This document shows, piece after piece, positions 26,701 through 36,453 of a stretch of DNA of 64,000 bases. Position 1 is the stretch's first letter, and each line of letters starts with the position of its first letter. The stretch spans positions 20,258,150-20,322,149 of the forward strand of contig CM022665.1 in the NCBI GenBank assembly GCA_012295275.1, written 5' to 3'. Origin of the DNA: Chrysomallon squamiferum. Lineage: Eukaryota; Mollusca; Gastropoda; Neomphalida; Peltospiridae. The notes below the pieces were generated by a model, which saw nothing but the letters and a program-made list of their open reading frames with translations, was not told the origin of the DNA and searched no databases. The translations under genes and the position numbers were made by a program.

Positions 26701-26822
26701 AAACTCTCGGAGTTCTAGAGACCGTCAATGCCGAAGTAATTGACGCCACAGGAGGGCTGCCATCTAAGTCGTTCCCATCTGATCATGTCTCATTGAAGGC
26801 AGAGCTGTCATTTAAAAATTAA
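16560..26822 (+). CDS. CCR4/Angel/PDE12-type EEP nuclease with long RGR-motif (AT-hook-like) acidic N-terminus, 13 exons, about 1046 aa
   Basis: The exons I assembled are 16560-16663, 17377-17477, 18335-18479, 19155-19244, 20429-20506, 21138-22482, 23049-23545, 23863-23995, 24306-24485, 25555-25740, 26054-26131 and 26619-26822. That is twelve coding segments, with one possible extra small exon. All use GT/AG and all phases agree. Residues 1 to about 700 are disordered, Ser/Lys/Glu-rich, with repeated basic motifs (SRGRGRKS, RRGRGKL, RRRGRKPEV, SPRGRRRQP, RRGRSAKK) that resemble AT-hooks between acidic linkers. The C-terminal 330 residues are an endonuclease/exonuclease/phosphatase fold with metal and catalytic motifs in order: TYNILAD, IVCLQEV, GNVHIVW, CGDFNSN, DAVDYVFHN and FPSDHVSL. 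The tyrosine-asparagine, glutamate, histidine, aspartate/asparagine and terminal Asp-His positions are all present, so it is likely active on RNA (deadenylase or 2',5'-phosphodiesterase class). The subfamily is uncertain: EYLEQEYRHKLLMEEL and the E-rich N-terminus are closest in style to PDE12. AATAAA at 26890 is a likely poly(A) signal. Confidence 0.85.
16900..17376. repeat. Intronic minisatellite (about 35-bp unit) before exon 2 of the EEP gene
   Basis: Degenerate repeats of the type TATTATTTTAAAACTAGGTG fill the end of intron 1 (for example near 16940, 17060, 17110, 17160, 17190 and 17280). Each contains the word AAAACTAG or a close variant. Confidence 0.7.
17900..18300. repeat. Degenerate tandem repeat in EEP gene intron 2
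   Basis: Segments such as AAACAAGAATAAGATATAAA (about 18070 and 18252), AATTACTTAAGAAACATA and AATAATATGTCCAACGAGAAG recur with spacing of about 70-110 bp. They indicate an old tandem array ahead of exon 3. Confidence 0.6.
18700..19100. repeat. Degenerate about 60-80 bp tandem repeat in EEP gene intron 3
   Basis: The motif ATATATACAAATATTAGATG and variants recur near 18705, 18830, 18885, 18950, 19008 and 19060. Each is followed by a TCACTATTGTAAATTATT-like segment. Confidence 0.7.
19700..20280. repeat. Nine-copy, about 62-bp minisatellite in EEP gene intron 4
   Basis: The unit core TTTGATTTACTTGTTACTAA is followed by AAATAAAGTGACACAGACTA and then AATAATAATTAAAATTTT. It is seen about nine times with 75-95% apparent similarity. 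The unit does not match the neighbouring exons. Confidence 0.88.
22490..22970. repeat. Five-copy, about 95-bp tandem repeat starting at the donor of the large EEP exon
   Basis: The core AGAATAATAGATTGGTTAAG (22509, 22674) recurs as AGAATTAAGAGATCGGTTAAG (22760) and AGAATAATAGATCGATTAAG (22845). The copies share TTATTAAATTTGTATA-like and CAGTATTTTTGTCATC-like parts. Confidence 0.8.
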
Positions 26823-29800
26823 ATGTGAGAGATTTGCATATTTTTTTCTTTAAAATGTTTTGTGTAAATTTTAATTAAATATTTCTGCAAATAAAATCCA
26901 GTGAAATGTAATTTTCGACTTGTTTATATTTTATTTTTATTATTATTAACATTTTTTTTGCTATATTTTATCAATGGATATTACTTTTACACTACTCAGC
27001 TGAATCGGTCACATCTACTTAACTCCTCTGAAATTACATTTTATTAAGAATATTTTTAAATATTTGTATGTATAAGGCTTTTGTTTTTCTTTTTCCAGTG
27101 ATTATGGCAGTTTTGTTTTGTTTTTGTGTGTTTGTATGTTTTGCCTTTATTTATATTAATTTTTTTTATTTTATATCTTTTTGCAGTGATGATGTCAAAA
27201 GCTCGAAGAAAGCATAGGCTATACAGTTTGTATTTTGCTTGTTACATAACTCGTTAAATATATTCATTTGTCACGGGAAATGGAGGACATCTTATTGAGA
27301 AGTATTAAACTTGTTTTGTGTATTTTCATACCTTGTTCCTGTTACAACAGTGGAGTTTATTTTATTTTTTTTAAATATACATATATTCATGTTTTCTGCT
27401 ATAATGCAGATGGAGATTTTTACAAAAGAATGATACATACCTAGAAATGTTAACATGGGGGTTGCTGCTTTCTTGAATTCATTTGAAATTATTATTATAC
27501 TTGCCTTGTTCTCTATTCATTCACATTTTTAAAAATTTTATTCCCCCACCGTTAATGTTAAAAGCACTTTGTTAAAACGATAATTGTAAAGTCACTTCAT
27601 TTTGAACACTCTTTAACAGTTGACAGATTAGGCAGCACAAACATAATCCCATTTGTTCAGAAAACAACATTAGTTAGGCTAAAACAGCAAAGATAACAAC
27701 TGTGGTTTGAAAGAGTATTATTTTAATTTATAAAAGGCTCCAGATATTGTTTTTGTTAAACGATTAGATTGTTCTCAGTCGTGATATACTTTGGTTACTG
27801 TTTATGGTGATATTGCTGAATGTTTTGATGCCAGTTTATAAGTTGTATTATAAGTGAACGTTAAGGAAAGAACAGTTTGCCAGTATGTCCATCATTACTG
27901 GTTTGTTTTTTTAATCAGTTTGTTGTTTGTTTATTCCCAAAGAAACATAATTGACTACAAAATAAAACACACAAAAAAAGCAAATACTAAAAATGTAGTA
28001 ATAATAATACAAAGTTAAAAAAAGAAGAAGAAGCTTGAAATGATTATTATTTGGATAGAAGCAAAGTGGTTAAAATAAATAAGTCACTTTGTCAATTATG
28101 CCTCTTTCATTGTGTTGTGAATGTTGAAATTATATTTAAGTAATTTGAGTTATTACTTGAAAAATTACAACATTCTGCTTTTTTCCAATAAGAATGTTTT
28201 TGGTTTTTTTTACAATGCATTGATAAAATTATACAGATGAAATGTTTAATAATTTATTGAAACCATAATACATTTTAAACTTCATTTTTAGTAGTATTTT
28301 ATTTTAATTAAAACATTTTTCTTTCAGAGAAATTCCTCCTTGTTTTAATTATTTGTTGTTTTAAATTAAATAAAAAGTTAATTTTTATTATTTTACCTCT
28401 CAGTTAAAAATATAATTTTTAAGTATCTGATGGTATCCATTGGAGAAGAGAAAAAAAATATTAAATGCTGGTTATTATTTTTAGGACTAGTTTCCTATTT
28501 TTACTTTTATTAATATATACAATTTCTTTCTTTTTCCTCATAATTTTATTCTAGTTTGATAACAAAGATCATAATTGTACAAAGTTAACTGTAGTTGCTT
28601 TGAGAATGAATGAAAGTTTGTATTTGTCATTTCATTCATCCATTGTTCATCAGGATCTCACTGTAGACTTATAATGCCCAGAATGACAGCTTCACATGGG
28701 CATAAACATAATTTTCATTATTTTGTTCTTTTGTCTGTTTCATGTTTTTTTTTTTTTGTTGGTTTGTTGTTTTTTTATGTTGACAAGTCTTTTCAACAAA
28801 AAAAAAAAAAAAAAAAAACTAAAAAAAATGTTCAACATGAATTTACCAATAAAAATAATTGCAAATTATTTCATTCTTTGTCTGTTTTCATTAAAGATTA
28901 CATTTCAAATACAACAAAGTTAAAATTTTAAAAACAGTAGATCAGCAATTTATGAGGCAGTGTCCTTCAAACTGAAAAGTGTTAAAAATGTTTTAATGCA
29001 ACACTAATTTTAACACTATATGTTATATACTCACCAATTTCAGTGTTAAATATTAAAATATTTTTTGTTCATAGAAAATATTTGCCATTTAATGACAAAA
29101 AGCATTTGACATATTTCAAGTTTGACTTCATAACATTCAGAGAGATAGATGCTGTTTGTTGGTAGAAAGATGTGACACGTCACAGTTACCAAGGTTTCAA
29201 AAAAAAAACCATTTAATATAAAAAAGTTTATAATTTTGATCAATAAATTACCCAGATACAACAGATACATTATGCTGAAACATACAGGAGAGAGTGTATG
29301 CTATCACTCAAAGAATTATCATGTCAAAAATGGCAAGCTCTGTTCCAGGGAAACTCCAGTACTTTTTGCTTGAGAACTAAATTAATTTTGTTTCTTCTTT
29401 TTGTTCTGCTTCTTTCACAGTTAACAGAAATAATTTATGATGAAATTAATATACACCATCCCAGAGAATCTTGAGTACTTTTTACTTCTCAGCTAAATGA
29501 ATTATTTTTTATTCATTACACCAGTACATTCTGTAAATGTGGTTTCCAATTTGCCTCTGTCTCCATAGAGTTAGCATGTAAAAGTGACATTTGGCCATGT
29601 GACCTATCTTAAACCTTTGTATTTTTTATTATATACATGCATACATACACACACACACACCCTCCATTCACCAGACCTAAAAGGGTAAAGGCTGGCCAGA
29701 AAATCAGAATACAGATTTTCTGAAGGATATTAGCATTAATATTAATATTCACAATTTACTGAATAATGTACAGAGCTATATTTACTTTAAATTCACAATC

Positions 29801-31649
29801 TGTCGAATAACACACAGAACTAAATTTATTTTAAATCCACAACACGAATGCACATATGGCCAGTGTAAACAGAGTGAAACACTATGGGAGAAATGTTTCA
29901 AAGCTACTTCACTAGATTTGAGAATATTTTCCAGATATATATGTGTGTGTGTGTGTGTAGGTATGCTCACAGATTATGTGATGTTCAAGGAATTAAAATG
30001 ATGTTTTCTGAATAATTAAATGGTATTTTTGAAACACAGCTATGAAATTATTAACAGAAATTTTTTGCTATCGCATTCATACACTTAACAAAAAACTTAA
30101 GGTTTAGGATGTAAAAAATAATGATAAAAGTTAAATATTACATAATAAGTATTTGGGATTTCAAAATTCAGTGGGGAAGTTCACAGAAATACGTATTGTG
30201 CAAGTTTGTTTTCTTTGTTTTTTTCTGTTTTTCCATCTGATTATAAAACTGAATAGCCTTTATTCCAACCAGAAAATTCTGCTCACTACTGGTCTATTCA
30301 GATGTGTAAATTTCTCTTATAACATCTTCATCTGAGACAACATATGAAAATATTAACTACAAAGTGATAAAAATAACTGTTATAATACAGTTAAAATAAT
30401 AACAAAACAAGAAGAACTAATGAAAAGCTTTATTTACTGTAAAAACAACTTCAGAACAAAGTTTTATTTAGTTATTAAAACATTCATCATAAAACGATGA
30501 AATATTTCCTTTTCTTAAAATTATTCCATGAACATAGAATAATATCCCAAACAAAATTTCGTGAAGATCAGTAAAGGGTAAACACAGACCCAGTACCATG
30601 GGTACGAAACCAGGTTTACAACAGTGTGTACCTGGACTTGCAATATTAATAATACAATTTACAAGTATATCAATTGTTATCAAAGACAGAATGCCACTGT
30701 CTATTCTTCAATACACATACATGGAACAAAACAAAAGAATCAAAATGTCTACCACTAAAATCACTAGATCAATGTTGAGAAATTAACACTACAGTTAATA
30801 CCATAAATACTTTTGTATATTCACTTCTTAATGATTTCTGTAACAGAAATGTTATAAATATTTTATATATCATAGTTTAAAAAAGCAAAAAACTCTGTCT
30901 ACACAATTTAAGCACAAATTATACATTCATTATTAAAAAAAAAAAAAGCATTAAACAATTGCTTGTAAATAAAAAAAAATATATTAATTTCTGAAAAACA
31001 AGTAAACAAAGTCAAAATTATCAAGTCCAATAAATAAATGAAACATACTAGCTATTTTAACAAACGAACAATAATATAAAAGTAAGTAAAATTCTGGAAA
31101 GTACATCTTTACATAAAATATATAACATCTTCCATATTTAAATTAACATCACCTTAGTTTTCACAACTTAATTATTTTAAAAATATCAATGTCAAATGTA
31201 TAATTTATAAATATTGTGTTTTGTTGAAAAGTGTTCTATTAAAATTGTTTTGTTGAAATGTTTTGTAAATTTTGTGCTGAAATGTTGTACATTGTGTTTT
31301 ATTAAAATGTGTTTTGCTGAAATAATACAGTTTTATCAAATGTTTGTAAACTGTCAAGTATTGGTAATATTTTGTAAATCTGTTATGTTTATCCAACTCA
31401 CAATGTTAAAATTACTAATTAAAAAATCTAAAAACAAAAATCTCCAACACAACATATATAACAATCAAATGACCACCCCTCTGTCTACTTCTGTTTTGTT
31501 TGTAATCAATTAATAATAATAATAATAATAATAATATAAAATTAAAATGTATTTTTGTGTTGTTAACCGAATATGTATTTGATTTTTTGCCACACATATA
31601 TATGTATAACATAACAAAATACACAAAGTTAATTATTTTCTGTCAGTGT
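26823..31649. other. Intergenic between convergent EEP and A20 genes
   Basis: The EEP 3' UTR lies at the start. The rest is AT-rich unique sequence with a poly(A) run at 28799-28818, a (CA)n tract at 29648-29660 and a TTGTGTTTTGTTGAAA-type minisatellite at 31210-31330. The A20 3' UTR, on the minus strand, occupies the right end, with (AAT)n at 31510-31536. I see no additional gene. Confidence 0.6.
31210..31330. repeat. Short minisatellite in or near the A20 3' UTR
   Basis: The words TTTTGTTGAAA, TGTTCTATTAAAAT, TTTTGTTGAAATG, TGTGCTGAAATG and TTTTATTAAAATGTG recur at 12-20 bp spacing. Confidence 0.65.
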
Positions 31650-34600
31650 CTAGCCACACCTAGAATCCCCTGCTGATTTCATTCTCAGATAACCAGGATA
31701 ACAACTATTACAAAAACCTTCTTTAGCAGGGTTGCCATAGTTGTTACAAAATGTAACTTTACACGGCTTGGCTGATTTCTTTATATTCTCAACTTTTGAC
31801 ATCACTTGGGTGAACTTTAATTCCGAGCCTATAATCATCTGTTCCTCAACAGCAGACGACTGTGGTGTTGATTGTGCAGATTTGTAATAGCATGATGTAC
31901 ACTTGTCCCCAGTTGCTGGATCACCATATTTAGTACAACCAACAGTGATGCATTTTCTGCCATGGGGTTCAGTGTGGGCACGGGAGGGCAGAGCTGGACC
32001 AGGAACAACAATTGGAACTGTAAGACTGTGGTTCTGAACTGAATAAAATAAAATAGAATAGAATAAAATAAAATAAAATAAAATAAAATAAAATAAAATA
32101 AAATAAAATAAAATGAAATGAAGTTAAATAATAAAATAATGTAATTAATGTTGAGAAAATGTTTTTGATGACAAAATAAATACTAAAACACGCACATTTA
32201 CTTATAACAGATCTTTCCTAAACTTAGAGAGAACTGAATAGAACAACTGCACATTATAATTTTTACAATGTCATGATGAATATTTACAATATTTTGTGTT
32301 GGAACAGAAGTTTGTAGCATTAAGACTAATTCATCACCCCCAAAAATGCCAAATTCTGGGATGATGGAATCAAAGCTGCCTCAAAGATCATGAAATGGAA
32401 CAAAACGGAATACATGTGGTTGAATAAATATGTAAATATTGTCTTTGAATTACACTTTAAAAAAATTGTAAACTTCTATTTAAACCCAATATTTACACTG
32501 ACAAGATGGGATTATGGTGCTGATATAAATTAAAATTATTTTTATTTATTATTATGTATTTAAGTTTTTCTAAAGATGAACACTAGAAGTACATACCTGG
32601 AATGTTGTATTCTGTTGTTTGCTTTTCTCGGGGACTGTTCATTTTCAGGATATGATAACACTTTGCACACAGAGGCTGGAATGGACTGACCATCTCATTA
32701 CATCTAGGACCGGCACATTTCCTTTTGTCATCAGAAGAACTGAGAGATGATCCAGTCTCAATGAGGTTCCTACTCTCAAGGTCACAAAAACGTTCCATCT
32801 CTGGCATGGCAACACTTTCCACTGGACTAGATCTAGTGTGGTCAGAACATTTCTCACACAGTCCAGATTCAGTGTTCTTCATCCTCTTTCCACTGCAACC
32901 CGGAGTAGCACAAATAATTTTTTCTTCCAATGGGTCAGATATCAGGCGTATGGCACATTCTGTACAATATCCGTCATTATGCTGCAGTCCAGCATTGCGA
33001 CAATTCACTTCTTTACATTTGATGATTCTTCTAGGTTGGGTGTCAGCTGGTGGCAATTCCCTGCTAAGTGCATTCTCAACATAACACTGAGCACATTTGT
33101 TTCCAAGGTTGGGTTCTCCTGTCCCTGAACAGTGTGGAATGACACACTTCTCCCGAGAACACGATTCCTGTGTTGGCACAGTCACTGGTCCTGCACCAAA
33201 CAGCTCATCAGCAGAATTTCTTATTTCTGACATTGCCTTGCTCTTTGCTGGACGTCTGTTCACTTCTGCATTTCCAGTAGTGTCATTGCCTGCAGCCTGG
33301 AAGTTAAATTGGGTTACTCCTACAGACTGGGAGTTAATGTGTGATGATCCTGCAGCCTGAAAGTTAGATTGGAATGCTCCTACAGCCTGGGAGTTAGATT
33401 GGGATGCTCCTACTGCCTGGGAGTTAGATTGGGATGCTCCTACAGCCTGGGAGTTAGATTGGGAAAATCCTGCAGCCTGTGAATTAAACTGGGATAATCC
33501 TGTAGCTTGCAAGTTAAACTGGGATAATCCTGCAGTCTGGGAGCTAGATTGGGAAACTCCTACAGCCTGGGATAATTCTGCACCCTGGGAAAATCCTGCA
33601 GCCTGAGAGTTAGACTGGGATACTGTTAAAGCCTGGTAATTAGTTTGGGATAATCCTCCAGCCTGTTTCAAACCAGCAAATGTTTCATTCTCATCTTTTA
33701 GCTGTTTCTCCTGTTGTTTTCTTTCTGAACATTCATGACACAATGGAAACGTAGTCACAGAACATCTGTAGCCACAACCATTCTGACAAAGCTCTCCCAT
33801 CAGTGACGACATGTTAACATATTCACTGCTGTTTAGAGGCATTGATGGTGGCGGGGCTGAAGGTTCAACAGCTACAGTTGCAGGAGTCAGCAGTGGCTCA
33901 TTCTTCAAATGCTCTGAAAGACATTTTGTACACATTCCACCCTGAGCAGGATTTCCGAAAAATGCACAACCAGGGGTTTTACACACAGTGGGTGCGAAGA
34001 GGTTACTTGCGTGCTGGGTTTCAAGTGTGCGATTTGCTGGTGTTGCTGCTGTCTGTCTTGAGGCTGTTGTGATAAGTGCTTCTCTCTGACAATGATGCTC
34101 AGTATAAAACTGTTCAAACTCAGTGAGGTACTCCTGTAAAAAGTCAAATTCTGGAGATAATGTTTTGTATTTGATCAGTGCTCCAACGTGACTACTTTCA
34201 CTGCTGCTGAATTCTTTCAGCTCCAGATACTTCTTCAGAACCTCGTCTGGTCGCCTCTCGTTAACAAGAAACCGAACTTGGAGGCTAACTCCTGATCTTG
34301 TTACCAGGGGCAGATAATCTTTCTTATTGCTGGCATCACTTTTTTGTCCAAGCAGGGGACAGAAGTGACTGAGGCTGAAACCGAGAATGATGGGACATGA
34401 ACTGCATTCATCCGGATTTCGTTCCAAGGGCAGATAAATTCCAGCAAGGTTGTTATCCTGAATATCCGATCCACTGTAAGTCTGAACTGTGTTCTTTGCC
34501 AGGATTATGATTGGTCGCTTGAAGATGTTGGCTAATATGAAGACATGGATGGCTTCAAGATGGCGGTATGGCATTACTGCAATGTTGGTTGTAGTGTCAG

Positions 34601-36429
34601 CACGAGCATCCTGAACAACACGAGACCATTCCCTTTCCCACTGCTGATAAAATATTAAATTTTAAACTTCTTTTGTTAAGAAAGACAGTGCAGTTAATTT
34701 GCCCTCAACTTTATAAAAAAGAAACACAAATACAAATTTTTAATTAAAAATACTTGTTATCACCTGATGGTACACAGAACAAAACATATACCACACTTGT
34801 TAAAAGAAATTGTGAGCTCATTACTTTGTTACAAATAACATGATTACTTGTAAGTAACACTTAACTGTACCTATTAACATTACTTCCTTGTTAAATAAAC
34901 TCTGGTAAATATCTTTCTACTGTCTATCAAACTCTGTTATTTCTTGTAAATAATTCAGTTAAAAAAAAAATAATTGATTTAATAAACTTGTTAATATCTT
35001 TCTTCTGTCTGTCAGATTCTGATATTACTTGGAAATAATTCAGTATAATTAAAATACTAGATTAAATAAACTTATAAATATCTTTCTTCTATCAAATTCT
35101 GATGTTACTTCTAAATATTTCAGCAACAAGTAGAAACTGGTTTGTGTATCATTTATCAATGTATTTACAAAATAAAAATGTATTCCATGTATTTAGAATT
35201 TGTGTTTTAAGTACATATAAATCTATTTATTGTTTAACTCAAACAAATATTATTCAGCAACTGTTTAAATTTTAATTATTAAACTTTGTAATTAAATACA
35301 TTCAGAGAAATAACCAAATAACTGTATACTTGTGATACAAATATGAAGTTGAATTGTTGTATTTAAATGCATGTCATCTATAAAACTATTCTAAATATGC
35401 ATGAAATTAGCATCATGCAGTCCAGTCATGCATAAAAATTTTCGGAACATTTATGCAAAAGAAATCAGAATTCAGAATAAAAGGTTTTACATACTTCTTC
35501 ATCCATGCTGACGCTGTGAAGACTTGGTCTGTTGAACATTTCATGGTCGTTTATTTTCTGATAGTTTCTCCACCGAGTGTAGAAGACTTTACGAGGGTCA
35601 CTCATGACTGTGATTGCCATCAGACGTCTAACATTCAGATTTAAATCCTCCATACCCCAGACAGCCATACACAAAGCATGAATCAAACAATTTCCATCAC
35701 CTGATCAAAACATATATGTGAATCAAGAGAAAAATTATTAAAACTTGGCCATAACATTTTTCTTTTTTCTAAACATTTTTTTTTTTTTAAAGAGAAGTAG
35801 TTTCTAAATTAAGTACAGAGATATTCTAAAATACAAAACAAATATGTTTGTAATGTGATGATATATATTTATAAAATTGCAATGTGTTAAGAAATAAGTC
35901 AGTTTTTGATACAACAAATTAAATCAGAAACAGATTTTGGTCTACATAATGTTGTTGTTTTTTGCTGTTGTTTTTTTGAAGATTTCATTCTTTTTTTTTT
36001 TGTACAAAAATAAATAATTATAAGAAAGCAAAAAATATACTGTATTTTAAATAAAACAAAAACTTAATATTAAAATAAATAAGAAGCAAAATAAAAAAAA
36101 TAATATGAAAAAAAGATATATTTACTTTTAACTTTAACAGGGTGAAGATCAATGGCTGCAGAACACCAATTAATAACGCCCTCCCTCTCAAGGTCATTTT
36201 TCATGTCAGTATCACATACTGTTGACATAAACAAATTTCTGAACCTTAAGTCTTTATCATGCAGAGATGGCAACTGAACCAGACAGAAAGGAAAATCTCC
36301 TAGAAAACAATATGGCATCCTCTTTTTTTCCTGATTATAATCTACATGGTTCAGAATTTCTTTATCCAATAGTCTAGCCTTCAGCAGGTTAACCTCATAA
36401 AATTTTTGTGGCATCTCTGGAACAGCCAT
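31650..36429 (-). CDS. TNFAIP3: A20/TNFAIP3-like OTU deubiquitinase with eight A20 zinc fingers, 4 coding exons, about 981 aa
   Basis: Minus-strand exons are 36429-36126, 35700-35495, 34643-32597 and 32038-31650, with GT/AG borders and consistent phases. The ATG at 36429 (MAVPEMPQKFYEV) follows an acceptor-like TTATAAG, so a non-coding leader exon probably lies upstream. The N-terminal OTU domain has the cysteine motif DGNCLIHA (Cys106) and the histidine motif SLSHFCPLL (His263), close to the human A20 positions Cys103 and His256. EEIH/EAIHVF and RRPIIV/KRPIIIL blocks also match A20. Eight C-x3/4-C-x10-12-C-x2-C fingers follow, starting at about residues 391, 456, 670, 713, 748, 813, 884 and 951. 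The second has the A20 hallmark PLCHECSER. The family edits or removes ubiquitin chains to shut down NF-kB signalling in the cytoplasm. Oddities are the extra finger (vertebrate A20 has seven) and a Q/S/N-rich 10-residue repeat between fingers 2 and 3. The orthology call rests on architecture and motifs; an A20-like paralogue is the alternative. Confidence 0.92.
32041..32115. repeat. (AAAAT)n pentanucleotide microsatellite at the 3' splice site of the last A20 exon
   Basis: About 14 AAAAT-type units in the plus orientation. Read on the minus strand they are ATTTT units, so the repeat itself supplies the pyrimidine-rich tract directly before the acceptor ATTCAG of the last exon. Confidence 0.93.
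33285..33650 (-). repeat. In-frame 30-bp coding minisatellite in A20 gene (12 units)
   Basis: The encoded unit is SQSNSQAVGA with variants such as SQFNLQATGL and FQSNFQAAGS. Three central units are identical at the protein level, and their DNA is also nearly identical. The array is about residues 502-623, between zinc fingers 2 and 3. One unit is 12 residues long and the rest are 10. The composition is Gln/Ser/Asn/Ala/Gly with no Cys, so it is a flexible, low-complexity linker. Confidence 0.93.
34700..35494. repeat. A20 intron with three copies of an about 85-bp tandem repeat
   Basis: TTGTTAAATAAACTCTGG, TTTAATAAACTTGTTAATATC and TTAAATAAACTTATAAATATC begin three copies at about 34888, 34978 and 35063. 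Each continues with TTTCTTCTGTCTGTCA-like and AAATAATTCAG-like parts. The remainder to 35494 is AT-rich unique intron. Confidence 0.75.
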
Positions 36430-36453
36430 GATTTTAGATAAGATATCTAACAA

